Shown here one piece after another: positions 34,434 through 42,644 of a stretch of DNA of 64,000 nt; position 1 is the first letter of the stretch; the number at the start of each line of letters is the position of its first letter. The translations under genes and the position numbers were made by a program. The notes under the pieces were generated by a model. That model saw only the letters and a list, made by a program, of their open reading frames with translations. It had not been told where the DNA came from and did not search any database. The DNA is from JAFGAS01 sp963809875 (lineage in GTDB: Bacteria; Desulfobacterota; Zymogenia; Zymogenales; Zymogenaceae), in contig CAWELC010000010.1 of the NCBI GenBank assembly GCA_963809875.1, positions 139,078-203,077 on the forward strand. The letters are read 5' to 3'.

Positions 34434-35489
34434 ATGTATATATCGGTTATCGGTAGTCCCGGATGCGGCAAGACCACGCTTTTTAGCGTTTTGAGCGGGG
34501 CCATCGCTGACGGCAAACCGGGCGCCGAGACCGTCGCGGTCATCGATGTCCCCGACAGTCGGATCGACGAGCTCTCTAAGATATTCAAACCAAAGAAGAG
34601 CACCTATTCTCGGATAACCCTCGCGGATACGGTCGCCATTGAAGAAGGCGATATGAAAGACGACAGGGTCAGCGCGAAAATGATTCAGCAGATGCGACAG
34701 AGCGACGCCTTTCTCCTTGTCCTGCGCAAATTCGATAACGGGAGCCCTATACGCGTCAAGGACGAGTTCCTCACGATCTTCCAGGAATTCATTATTTCCG
34801 ATATGGTGCAAATCGAGAGCCGATTGGAGCGGATACGTAAACAGGGCGCCAGGAAAGACAATACGCCGCTGGCCCGGGAGGAACAGCTCCTCAACGAGTG
34901 CCTTGCGCACCTGAGCCGGGAGGAACCGCTCTCGACCGCGCCGGTTTCCGAGCACGACGGCAAGCAGCTCAACAGTTTCCAGTTCCTTTCTTCAAAGCCG
35001 CTGATGGTCGTTATTAATTGCTCAGAAGAAGAATTCGGCGACGCCGACAGGGCGGTCGGCGAGCTGAAGGAGACGATTCCGAGCTACATACCGGTTCTGG
35101 CCGCGTGCGGGAAGCTCGAAGCGGAGGTAGCGCTCATGGCCCCGGAAGAGCAGGGGGCGTTTATGGGAGCCTACGGCATCAAGGAATCGGTCAAAGGTCG
35201 CATCGTTCGACTTGCCTTCGAGACGCTCGGCCTTATCTCGTTCTTGACGGTGGGACAGGACGAGTGTCGAGCATGGCCGGTGAGGAGAGGCACAAGCGCG
35301 CAGGACGCGGCATCAACCATTCACACCGATCTTGCGCAGAGGTTCATTCGCGCGGAAACGGTCTCCTACGAGGATTTCATTGTCAACGGTGGCTTTGCCG
35401 AATGCAAGAAGAAAGGGCTCTGGAGGCTTGAGGGCAAGAACTACATCGTACAGGACGGCGATATCCTCACCATAAGAGCCGGTAATTAA
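34434..35489 (+). CDS. Divergent YchF-like P-loop NTPase (DUF933/TGS domain)
   Basis: A 351-residue relative of YchF. Walker A is GSPGCGKTT. The C-terminus matches the TGS/DUF933 domain of YchF well (EDFIVNGGFAECKKKGLWRLEGKNY). Unlike YchF, the switch II DxAGL motif is not recognisable: the region reads LADTVAIEEGDMKDD. The nucleotide-specificity position reads VVINCSEEE, compatible with the NxxE of YchF, which prefers ATP. It may be a specialised paralogue rather than the housekeeping ribosome-associated ATPase. Confidence 0.8.
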   Translation: MYISVIGSPGCGKTTLFSVLSGAIADGKPGAETVAVIDVPDSRIDELSKIFKPKKSTYSRITLADTVAIEEGDMKDDRVSAKMIQQMRQSDAFLLVLRKFDNGSPIRVKDEFLTIFQEFIISDMVQIESRLERIRKQGARKDNTPLAREEQLLNECLAHLSREEPLSTAPVSEHDGKQLNSFQFLSSKPLMVVINCSEEEFGDADRAVGELKETIPSYIPVLAACGKLEAEVALMAPEEQGAFMGAYGIKESVKGRIVRLAFETLGLISFLTVGQDECRAWPVRRGTSAQDAASTIHTDLAQRFIRAETVSYEDFIVNGGFAECKKKGLWRLEGKNYIVQDGDILTIRAGN

Positions 35490-35651
35490 GAATCTCGTTT
35501 ATCGACACCGGAACCAGAAGCCGTATCCTACGAACTCTCCCCCCTCCTAAACGGATAGCTGTTTAATTTCCCCCTTTCTTTATGTTCGGTGAAAGAGTCC
35601 CTCACGCTTTCTCTATCGGAATAAATAAGACCCGGCCTTCCCGTTAAGAGA

Positions 35652-35681
35652 AAGGGACTTGCGGCATCGCGCAAGTCCCTT
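35652..35681 (-). terminator. Terminator of small secreted protein gene 1
   Basis: A 12-bp perfect stem (35652-35663 with 35670-35681). On the minus strand a T-rich run follows. The same GGGACT-type core recurs in the hairpins downstream of copies 3 and 4. Confidence 0.75.
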
Positions 35682-35713
35682 AACTGAGGTCCTGAGGTCG
35701 TCAGGGCGACATT

Positions 35714-36055
35714 TTATTGGAGCTCAACCTGCATTTCCCGCCCCCCTTCAACAGCGTTCGAGTTGTCATCCCACCAGGACGAGAAGGAATCGGTACCCGT
35801 GGAAGCCCCAAGCCTGCAGAGCACGGTGCCGTCCGGGGCGGTCCCGATGACAAACACATTGTACCAGAGCTGGTCCTCGGAGTCATAGACGGGATAGGCG
35901 CGGCCGTTCTCAATATAGACGTTCGAGTATCCCGTGACCGGGGTCCCATACTTGTCTACCAGCAGCCCCTGCTGCGGCGCAGCTAATGCCATACCCGCTG
36001 CAAGCATAAGGGTCACAATAACAAGGGCCGAAATGAAGATTGCACTTTTTTTCAT
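35714..36055 (-). CDS. Small secreted protein of an unknown paralogous family, copy 1
   Basis: A 113-residue protein with a signal peptide (KKSAIFISALVIVTLMLAAG, cleavage near ALA-APQQG). The mature part of about 87 residues begins APQQGLLVDKYGTPVTGYSN and contains ENGRAYPVYDSEDQLWYNV, FVIGTAPDGTVLC and an acidic Trp-rich end (SSWWDDN). A GGAGGG lies before the ATG. Four such genes stand in tandem on this strand. I recognise no family. The single cysteine and the aromatic/acidic pattern suggest a small beta-rich extracytoplasmic domain; function unknown. Confidence 0.8.
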   Translation of the reverse strand: MKKSAIFISALVIVTLMLAAGMALAAPQQGLLVDKYGTPVTGYSNVYIENGRAYPVYDSEDQLWYNVFVIGTAPDGTVLCRLGASTGTDSFSSWWDDNSNAVEGGREMQVELQ

Positions 36056-36094
36056 GATACAATTCCCTCCGTATTGTTATTATTCACGTCGGTC

Positions 36095-36230
36095 ACTATT
36101 TTTAAGGGCGCCTTTGAATACGCACCCGTATTATCCGCTACGCCGCACCACACAACTCACCATTTCTTTTATGATAATCCCACTATTTCCCTCTGTCAAG
36201 TCCCTCCGCCAAAAAGTAGTCTTGTCGGGG
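36095..36230 (-). repeat. 136-bp upstream repeat A with promoter and conserved leader
   Basis: This segment, upstream of copy 1, is nearly identical to 37479-37614 upstream of copy 3: seven differences in 136 bases by my count. Inside, on the minus strand, lie TTGACA (36200-36195) and TATCAT (36177-36172) with a 17-base spacer, giving a leader of about 110 bases before the start codon. The leader is conserved as well as the promoter. Confidence 0.85.
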
Positions 36231-36396
36231 TATCAGTCGTGGAACGTGATCTGAAATAGAGCAGCGCGAAGCCATAGTCAAGGGATCGTCCAGCTCTACG
36301 GGAGAGAGCCCCACGTCGGGGACCATGACCTGAGCGGTCAGGACGGTTCGGATGAGCCGGGACTATCTGTGGAACCACGACTGATGACTAAACGCG

Positions 36397-36422
36397 GGGG
36401 CTTACGAGATACCGTAAGCCCC
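36397..36422. terminator. Hairpin downstream of small secreted protein copy 2
   Basis: GGGGCTTACG (36397-36406) pairs with CGTAAGCCCC (36413-36422). It lies 27 bases beyond the stop of copy 2. No T run follows on the minus strand. The rest of the gap 36231-36448 shows nothing I can name. Confidence 0.55.
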
Positions 36423-36448
36423 GGAAAAACAGTTTAAAGCCCTTTGGG

Positions 36449-36776
36449 CTAATCGATGTTTTCCGCCGTAGAATTGTTCTGGTTGTCCTCCCAGTAGGTC
36501 GCGGAGGAGTCAACCCCCATAGGTTGTCCCAGCTCGCAGAGCGTGGTGCCGTCGGTTGCCTTACCGATGACAAACACATTATACCACAGTTGAGTATTGG
36601 AAGCTATACACAGGATTTGCCCGGCCGTCGTGAATGTAGACATTGGAATATCCCATAACGGGGGTCCCGTTCTTATCCACCAGCAGCCCTTGCTGCGGGG
36701 CAGCTATTGCTATACCTGCGACCATAAGAACCGCTACCAGAGCAAACGCCGTGACAAGAAATAGTCTTTTTTCCAT
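36449..36776 (-). CDS. Small secreted protein family, copy 2, frameshifted
   Basis: The most divergent member of the family. Signal peptide KRLFLVTAFALVAVLMVAGIA, then APQQGLLVDKNGTPVMGYSN. The reading frame breaks near 36603: NPVYS is followed in the next frame by NTQLWYNVFVIGKATDGTTL, matching the other copies. One extra base explains the break. A GGGAGGA precedes the ATG at 36776. It does not carry the 136-bp upstream repeat. It may be a decaying copy or a sequence error. Confidence 0.7.
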
Positions 36777-37031
36777 GGCGTAAAATCCTCCCTCTTGTGG
36801 ATTCTTATCTTTCATTACGAGGACATCTTACCGAGATCCCTCGCACCAACTCCCGGTGCTACACACCTTCTGTCTAATTTTAGATGCCGGTAACTAATTT
36901 CGATTCACGTAATTATTTGAATTTTAACGGTGGTTCAAGATAGCAATTGGATGGCGGAACGGCTGGGAGCACGGATTGCCGGCTTATTCTGAATACGCAA
37001 GCGGTCAATCAATCAGATATAGGAGGGACAA

Positions 37032-37067
37032 TAAAAGGGACTCTCCAATCGAGGAAAGTCCCTAATG
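37032..37067 (-). terminator. Terminator of small secreted protein copy 3
   Basis: AGGGACT (37036-37042) pairs with AGTCCCT (37057-37063), with an inner CC/GG extension; AAAA at 37033-37036 gives a T run on the minus strand. It lies in the 309-base gap 36777-37085, which otherwise holds only the A/T-rich upstream region of copy 2. Confidence 0.7.
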
Positions 37068-37085
37068 CAGAAGGTCAGCCAATAT

Positions 37086-37439
37086 CTAGTTGCCGACAAA
37101 AGCATCATCAATTTGCGCTTCACGCCCCCCTTCAACGCTGTTCTGATTCTCATCCCACCAGGACGTGAAGGAATCGGTGCCCAGGGAAGCCCCAAGCGTG
37201 CAGAGGACGGTGCCGTCCGGTGCGGTTCCGATGACAAAGACATTGTACCAGAGCTGGTCCTCGGAGTCATACACGGGATAGGCGCGGCCGTTTTCAATAT
37301 AGACGTTTGAGTATCCCGTGACCGGGGTCCCATACTTGTCCACCAGCAGCCCCTGCTGCGGCGCGGCCAATGCGATACCGGCGGCAAAAAGAAGGGTGAT
37401 AAGGACAAGGGCCGAAATGATGAATGCATTTCTTTTCAT
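37086..37439 (-). CDS. Small secreted protein family, copy 3
   Basis: A 117-residue paralogue, nearly identical to copy 1 in the mature core (YGTPVTGYSNVYIENGRAYP onward). The signal peptide reads KRNAFIISALVLITLLFAAG. The open frame begins further upstream at 37496, but GGAGGG and homology fix the ATG at 37439. It differs mostly in the C-terminal tail (EGGREAQIDDAFVGN). Confidence 0.8.
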   Translation of the reverse strand: MKRNAFIISALVLITLLFAAGIALAAPQQGLLVDKYGTPVTGYSNVYIENGRAYPVYDSEDQLWYNVFVIGTAPDGTVLCTLGASLGTDSFTSWWDENQNSVEGGREAQIDDAFVGN

Positions 37440-37478
37440 TATACGATTCCCTCCGAATTGGTTTCTTTGCGCGTTAGT

Positions 37479-37614
37479 CACTATTTTAAAGGGCACCTTT
37501 GAATATGCACCCGTATTATCCGCTACGCCACACCACGCAACTCACCATTTCTTTTATGATAGCCCCACTATTTCCCTCTGTCAAGTCCCTCCGCCAAAAA
37601 GTAGTCTTGTCGGG
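37479..37614 (-). repeat. 136-bp upstream repeat B with promoter and conserved leader
   Basis: Near-identical partner of 36095-36230. Minus-strand TTGACA (37584-37579) and TATCAT (37561-37556), 17-base spacer. It drives copy 3. The boundaries are sharp: similarity stops just after CTTGTCGGG. The surrounding gap 37440-37790 (351 bases) otherwise contains only the terminator of copy 4. Confidence 0.85.
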
Positions 37615-37715
37615 ACCCTCAGTGCCGGAGGCCTGTTAACGGTCAAACAGCATGAAGCGCTTGTCCAGCGTCGATTAGACACGATGTGATACAATCCCAC
37701 TTTACGACTGCGACC

Positions 37716-37750
37716 AAGAAAAAAGGGACTTTCCAGTACAGGAAAGTCCC
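37716..37750 (-). terminator. Terminator of small secreted protein copy 4
   Basis: GGGACTTTCC (37725-37734) pairs perfectly with GGAAAGTCCC (37741-37750); the A-rich stretch 37716-37724 becomes a T run on the minus strand. Confidence 0.85.
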
Positions 37751-37790
37751 AATAAAGATCGTCAGACAATCTCTCGGTTAAATACCCGGT

Positions 37791-38132
37791 TTAGTTTTCC
37801 TTGGCATCGTCGTCACGCCCCCCTTGAACGCTGTTCGAGTTCTCATCCCACCACGACGAGAAAGAATCGGTGCCCAGGGAAGCCCCAAGCGTGCAGAGCA
37901 CGGTGCCGTCCGGGGCGGTCCCGATGACAAAGACATTATACCAGAGCTGGTCCTCGGAGTCATACACGGGATAGGCGCGGCCGTTCTCAACATAGACGTT
38001 CGAGAATCCCGTGACCGGGGTCCCGTACTTGTCCACGAGCAGCCCCTGCTGCGGCGCAGCCAATGCGATACCGGCGGCAAAAAGAAGGGTGATAAGGACA
38101 AGGGCCGAAACGACGAATACATTCCTCTTCAT
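37791..38132 (-). CDS. Small secreted protein family, copy 4
   Basis: A 113-residue paralogue; the first gene of the tandem array. Signal peptide KRNVFVVSALVLITLLFAAG; mature start APQQGLLVDKYGTPVTGFSN. The C-terminus ends QGGRDDDAKEN. Start at the ATG at 38132 by homology and the AGGAGGAAGATT upstream. It has its own promoter unlike that of copies 1 and 3. Confidence 0.8.
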   Translation of the reverse strand: MKRNVFVVSALVLITLLFAAGIALAAPQQGLLVDKYGTPVTGFSNVYVENGRAYPVYDSEDQLWYNVFVIGTAPDGTVLCTLGASLGTDSFSSWWDENSNSVQGGRDDDAKEN

Positions 38133-38178
38133 AATAATCTTCCTCCTATCGTCTGTCAGTTTCTTAGACCTTTTTAAT

Positions 38179-38207
38179 ATTATAGTGGTAAATCGGTGTG
38201 AAATCAA
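38179..38207 (-). promoter_or_regulatory. Promoter of small secreted protein copy 4
   Basis: Minus-strand TTGATT (38207-38202), 17 bases, consensus TATAAT (38184-38179), about 47 bases upstream of the ATG. Confidence 0.65.
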
Positions 38208-38405
38208 GTGAATTTATTCGGGCCTATGTGGTCGAAGATATTTATTCGTCTATGTTTTGGAAGGGCCAGGTCTTCATGCCTCCTCCATTGCGACAGCCTT
38301 TCTCTTGACTTTCAGGGTAAAATCGGCTAATGATATAGGACGGCCGCGCAGCGAAGAAGTGGTGGCGGTCCGTTCGTCCAGGTCGACTAACCGAGAGGTG
38401 GTGCC

Positions 38406-39068
38406 GTGAGATATTTTTTAGACAGTGCCAAGCTGGATGAGATAACCTACGCCTACAAGAACTGGGCGATCGACGGCGTTACGACGAATCCCCGCCATAT
38501 CCTGGCTTCGGGAAAATCGTTTCGGACGGTGATAGGCGAGCTTGCGTCGGAATTTAAGGGAGTAGAATTCCCCATATCCGTGGAAATCAATCCACACCTG
38601 GCCAAGTCTGAGGAGATGATCGCCGAGGCAAAGACGCTGGCCAAACTTTCCGACAATTTCGTTATCAAGATACCCTGCACTGAGCAGGGACTCATCGCCG
38701 CCCACAACCTCGTCAGAGAGGGAATACGCACCAACGTCACGCTTGTTTTCTCCGCCTCTCAGGCGCTTGCTGCAGCCAGGATCGGCACGGAGTACGTATC
38801 CCCGTTCGTCGGCTGGAAGGAAAGCAGCGGTGAAGATACGACCGATTTTATCGGCGATATCGTAGATATATTCGAGATCTACGAGTATGATACGCAGATC
38901 ATCGTCGCCGCCCTCAGAAACGGAAAGCAGATCGTCGACGCAGCGCTGGCGGGGGCCGACATCGTGACGGCGGGATTTGAGGTCTACCGGGAGAGCTTCT
39001 ATCACCCCTTCACCGATCTCGGGCTCAAACGGTTTTCGGAGGCGTGGGATCAGACAAAAAAGGAGTGA
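38406..39068 (+). CDS. Transaldolase / fructose-6-phosphate aldolase family
   Basis: A 220-residue small-type transaldolase (TalC/MipB group). It has the N-terminal RYFLDSAKLDEI, DGVTTNPRHI, the Schiff-base Lys in FVIKIPCT, and TNVTLVFSASQALAAARIG, typical of the family. GTG start with GAGAGG upstream. It transfers dihydroxyacetone units in the pentose phosphate pathway or acts as a fructose-6-phosphate aldolase; length alone does not separate them. Confidence 0.88.
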   Translation: MRYFLDSAKLDEITYAYKNWAIDGVTTNPRHILASGKSFRTVIGELASEFKGVEFPISVEINPHLAKSEEMIAEAKTLAKLSDNFVIKIPCTEQGLIAAHNLVREGIRTNVTLVFSASQALAAARIGTEYVSPFVGWKESSGEDTTDFIGDIVDIFEIYEYDTQIIVAALRNGKQIVDAALAGADIVTAGFEVYRESFYHPFTDLGLKRFSEAWDQTKKE

Positions 39069-39179
39069 GCCCACCGCTTCAGGAACTTTTGGAATAGACT
39101 GGTATCGCATCGGCACATGCCTCTCAACCCTATCTGTTATTCGTCGAGTCTCGTCCTAAGATCGGGCACAGTCCATCAT

Positions 39180-39277
39180 TTCCACAGTGAATGTGGAATC
39201 CAAGCTTAAGAACAGACCTGCCGGCTACATGCGTGTCCGCGCGCCCCGATCAGCGCGAAGGGACAATACGTAGCCGG
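39180..39277. other. Two inverted repeats in the gap before pgi
   Basis: The 309-base gap 39069-39377 contains TTCCACA/TGTGGAA (39180-39186, 39192-39198) and a longer nested structure: CCGGCTAC (39221-39228) with GTAGCCGG (39270-39277) enclosing TGTCC and GCGC arms that pair with GCGC and GGACA. A structured RNA, a terminator without T run or an operator are possible. A promoter-like TTGACT is at about 39319-39324. I match it to no known RNA family. Confidence 0.4.
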
Positions 39278-39377
39278 AAAGGAGTCCTGCCGATTCGAAA
39301 CGATCGGGCATAGTGTGTTTGACTTTGGAAGGGCTATAGGATACGATAAAAACAGTTTCCCTTTTAAAGCGGTGCGT

Positions 39378-40793
39378 ATGAAAGAGCTCATTTCTCTTGA
39401 TTTCAACTACCTCATGGCCGACGTCCTGGGTACGGAAACGGGTATAGCGAAGCCGGAACTGGACGCGCTTGAAAGCCGGGCACGGCAGGCCGAAGAGTGC
39501 ATACAATCACAACGACAGCGGGGCGAGCTCGTCTTTATGGACGTCGATCGATTGAAGAGTCACATCCCTGCGATAAAGGCGGCGGCCAAGCCCGCGCGAA
39601 AGCGTTTCGAGAAGCTTGTCGTCCTGGGCATCGGGGGATCGGCACTCGGTGCACGCGCTATTCAGGAAGCGCTGGTCAATCCCCTGTCCGGTAACGGCTG
39701 CAAGGTACTCATCGCCGACAACATAGATCCGGTCTCCATGGCGCGACTCATCGATTCGCTGAACCTCGAGTCCACCTGTTTTAACGTCATCAGCAAATCC
39801 GGTGGTACGGTCGAGACACTTGCTCAGTTTATGATCATCACGGATCTTCTCAGAAAGGAGCTGGGAGACGCAGGTTTTCGTGAACGCATTACCATCACGA
39901 CGGATCCCCGGAAAGGTGTGCTCAGGGAGATCGCAAGGGAAGAGGGTATTACTGCTCTTGACGTGGACCCCCAGGTAGGCGGAAGATTCTCGGTGCTTAC
40001 TCCGGTGGGTCTTTTCCCGGCCGAAATGATGGGAGTTGATTCAAACAGGATACTGAACGGCGCGCATGATTTCATTTCCTCAGTTGAGAATAAGGGATGG
40101 ATGGAAAACCCGGCATACCTCTACGGCGCCCTCATGTATATAGCGGCGACATCCAAGAAGAGGAATATATCGGTCATAATGCCCTATTCGGGGCGCCTCT
40201 TCTCGCTTGCGCTTTGGTACTGCCAGCTCTGGGCGGAGAGCCTTGGAAAATGGAGCCCGGCATCGCGGGGCAAAAAGGTCGGCTTGGGCCAGACGCCCGT
40301 GGCGGCGGTGGGTGTCACCGATCAACATTCGCAGCTGCAGCTCTTTATGGAGGGACCTAACGACAAGGTCATCACGTTTCTTCAGGTGAAAGATCACGGA
40401 AGCGAAATGAGAATCCCACGGATATATGAGGGCCGGGAATCCCTTGACTATCTCTGCGACAAAGGGCTTGGCGAGCTCTTTGACGCGGAGCGATCGGCAA
40501 CAGAGGCGGCCCTGGCCCGGCAGGGGAGGCTGTCAATGACGGTATCTGTGCCGGATATCTCTCCCGAAGGGCTCGGCGTCCTTTTTTCATTTTTCCAGGT
40601 CGCAACGGCCTTTGCCGGCTATCTCTACGGTATCGATCCGTTTGATCAGCCGGGCGTCGAGGAGGGGAAAAAATATACGTGGGGTATCATGGGTCGAAAG
40701 GGATACGAGGAAAAACTGCGGGAGTATCACGTAATCGTCCGAAAAAGGTCCCGGCGTACACGAAATCGGTCGGACGTTAGGAGGGCGGGGTAG
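39378..40793 (+). CDS. pgi: Glucose-6-phosphate isomerase
   Basis: About 471 residues. The sugar-phosphate isomerase motifs are clear: GIGGSALGARAIQEAL, ISKSGGTVETLAQF, TPVGLFPAEMMGVD and a C-terminal GVEEGKKYTWGIMGRKG. The open frame begins earlier (39315) but a promoter-like sequence occupies that stretch, so I choose the ATG at 39378. Catalyses glucose 6-phosphate to fructose 6-phosphate. Transaldolase lies upstream and phosphohexomutase a few kb before. Confidence 0.9.
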   Translation: MKELISLDFNYLMADVLGTETGIAKPELDALESRARQAEECIQSQRQRGELVFMDVDRLKSHIPAIKAAAKPARKRFEKLVVLGIGGSALGARAIQEALVNPLSGNGCKVLIADNIDPVSMARLIDSLNLESTCFNVISKSGGTVETLAQFMIITDLLRKELGDAGFRERITITTDPRKGVLREIAREEGITALDVDPQVGGRFSVLTPVGLFPAEMMGVDSNRILNGAHDFISSVENKGWMENPAYLYGALMYIAATSKKRNISVIMPYSGRLFSLALWYCQLWAESLGKWSPASRGKKVGLGQTPVAAVGVTDQHSQLQLFMEGPNDKVITFLQVKDHGSEMRIPRIYEGRESLDYLCDKGLGELFDAERSATEAALARQGRLSMTVSVPDISPEGLGVLFSFFQVATAFAGYLYGIDPFDQPGVEEGKKYTWGIMGRKGYEEKLREYHVIVRKRSRRTRNRSDVRRAG

Positions 40794-40825
40794 TACGCGC
40801 AAAAGTATCCGCGGGAGGATTCCGC

Positions 40826-40853
40826 TTGATAACTTTCCCCGATGTGTTATAAT
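40826..40853 (+). promoter_or_regulatory. Promoter upstream of the hypothetical gene at 40903
   Basis: TTGATA (40826-40831), 16-base spacer, consensus TATAAT (40848-40853). It rules out the TTG at 40864 as a normal start and supports the ATG at 40903. Confidence 0.7.
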
Positions 40854-40902
40854 AAAAAGGGAATTGATTTACTGGCACAGGATTACGTATCAGCTCGATA
40901 AG

Positions 40903-41268
40903 ATGAAGACGAGAAAAAAGATATTCATACCGCAGGAAAAACTCGAAGTCTGGGTTAGCGAGGGTAAGATTTCGATATCGGATAATGTCATCACTACGTT
41001 AAGCGGAAGCAAGGTAAGCTATAAGCTGATTCCGGCTTTCAAATTCGTGAGGCTTACGTCGGGTGATTCCGATTCGGAAAAACTGATCGGCACGGTAAAG
41101 ACAGAGGATGACATAAAGCATCTCAAACCGGATATTTTTATGGATTCAATTATCATAGACAACAACGCCTACGAAGTCGAGATGGGATACATCGGCAACC
41201 TTACGGGAGACGAAAAGGACCTCGACGATGTTGCGCTCCTCTCTAAGTATATCCTCGAAAATATATAA
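40903..41268 (+). CDS. Conserved hypothetical protein
   Basis: About 121 residues, starting KTRKKIFIPQEKLEVWVSEG and rich in alternating hydrophobic strands, then LKPDIFMDSIIIDNNAYEVE. The charged, soluble composition and strand pattern suggest a small beta-barrel domain such as PilZ-like, but no diagnostic motif is seen. It precedes miaB by 8 bases and is probably co-transcribed with it. Function unknown. Confidence 0.6.
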   Translation: MKTRKKIFIPQEKLEVWVSEGKISISDNVITTLSGSKVSYKLIPAFKFVRLTSGDSDSEKLIGTVKTEDDIKHLKPDIFMDSIIIDNNAYEVEMGYIGNLTGDEKDLDDVALLSKYILENI

Positions 41269-41276
41269 CGGGTAGT

Positions 41277-42626
41277 ATGGACGGATACCATACACCAAAC
41301 ACCCGCAAGCCGGGTGCGTCTATATCAGGACCTTCGGCTGTCAGATGAATGACTACGATTCGCAACGGATGGTAGGGCTCCTGTCGACTGCGCGGGTACA
41401 GAACGACCGTCGACGATCCGACGCGTGCCGACGTTATCATCATCAATACCTGCAGTATCCGGGAAAAGCCGGAAGAAAAAACATATAGCGATATCGGTAC
41501 GTATCGTTCCCTCAAGGAAGGAAAACCGGATCTAATAGTTGTCGTATCGGGCTGTGTCGCACAACAGCGGGGGCCGCAGATCATCGATCGGTTCCCGTAC
41601 GTAGATCTCGTGCTGGGAACCCATCAACTGAATCGAATCGACAGTCTTGTCGACGAAATTCGAAGGACCAGACGGGCGCTCGCGGTAGAGACCGATTTCG
41701 GCGAAACCCGTATATACGACCGTTTCCGCGGACAGCCGATCACTACTCTGCGTACGTGACCATCATGCAAGGATGCAACAACTGGTGTCGTACTGCATCG
41801 TTCCTTGCGTGCGGGGCAGCGGAGCTGTCACGACCTTCGAACGATATCCTGTCGGAGATACGGCAGGCTTACCGATGAAGGCTTCATCGAGGTAACGCTG
41901 CTAGGGCAGAACGTCAATTCGTATCGTGATCCCGACCACGGTCTTGCGTTCTCGTCGCTGCTGGATCGGGTCTCACAGATCGACGGTAGTCAAGAGGATC
42001 CGTTTCACGACCTCTCATCCGAAGGATCTTTCGGATGACCTGATCGAACGCTATCGACACATCGACGCCGTTTGCTCACATATTCATCTTCCGCTTCAGT
42101 CGGGCTCAAATCGGGTTCTCGAGTCTTATGAACAGGGGATACACGAGACAGCAATATCTTGAGAGGGTGAGCGCGCTTAAAGAGGCGCGTCCCGATATCT
42201 CGGTAACGACGGATATTATTGTCGGTTTTCCCGGCGAGACGGAGGCGGATTTCCAGGATACCCTTTCCCTCATGAATGAGGTGGTTTTCGACGGCGCTTA
42301 CTCATTCAAGTTCTCAGCGCGCCCGGGGACGAGAGCGGCGGAATTGACCGATGACGTGTGCGAACGCGAGAAAGATACGCGTCTGTTCACACTTCAGGAG
42401 CTCCAGAAGAAACATACGCTTTCACGCAATCAGGGATATGATCAATACCGTTGCGGAGGTGCTTGCCGTTGGCACGAGCGTACGAGACGCCCGGGAAATG
42501 ACCGGGAGATCGGGCCAGAACAAGGTCGTCAACTTCAAGGGAGTCTGCGACACGATCGGATCTCTCGTTTCGGTCAAGATTATGAAAGCCAAAAACAACT
42601 CTCTGTGGGGAGAGACGGTTTGGTAA
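41277..42626 (+). pseudogene. miaB: tRNA-2-methylthio-N6-dimethylallyladenosine synthase MiaB, broken by about nine indels
   Basis: The pieces together spell a full MiaB. The N-terminal cluster ligands occur in YIRTFGCQMNDYDSQRM, INTCSIREKPEEK and VVSGCVAQQ; the radical SAM cysteines in QGCNNWC-(S)-YCIVPC; then LLGQNVNSY, IRFTTSHPKDL, HIHLPLQSGSNRVL, TDIIVGFPGETEADFQDTL, and a TRAM-like C-terminus. By hand I place frame changes near 41317, 41393, 41745, 41788, 41821, 41866, 41989, 42125 and 42437, six being one-base insertions and three fitting one-base losses. Segments stay conserved, so sequence error is more likely than old decay. MiaB modifies A37 of tRNAs reading UNN codons and is rarely lost. 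Confidence 0.8.
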
Positions 42627-42644
42627 TTGAGGAAGGAGAAGTCG

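Noticed and set aside
36195..36218. Possible sigma54 site (TGGCGG...TTGAC) upstream of small-protein copy 1
   Set aside because: The -12 GC element is missing and a good sigma70 promoter with 17-base spacing overlaps it.
36095..37614. The two 136-bp repeats as a mobile element or CRISPR-like repeat
   Set aside because: Only two copies, each placed exactly upstream of a paralogous gene and containing its promoter; no terminal repeats, target duplications or transposase.
35652..37750. GGGACTT-containing hairpins as a dispersed interspersed repeat family
   Set aside because: They lie just beyond the stop codons with T runs on the gene strand, so they are best explained as terminators of duplicated genes.
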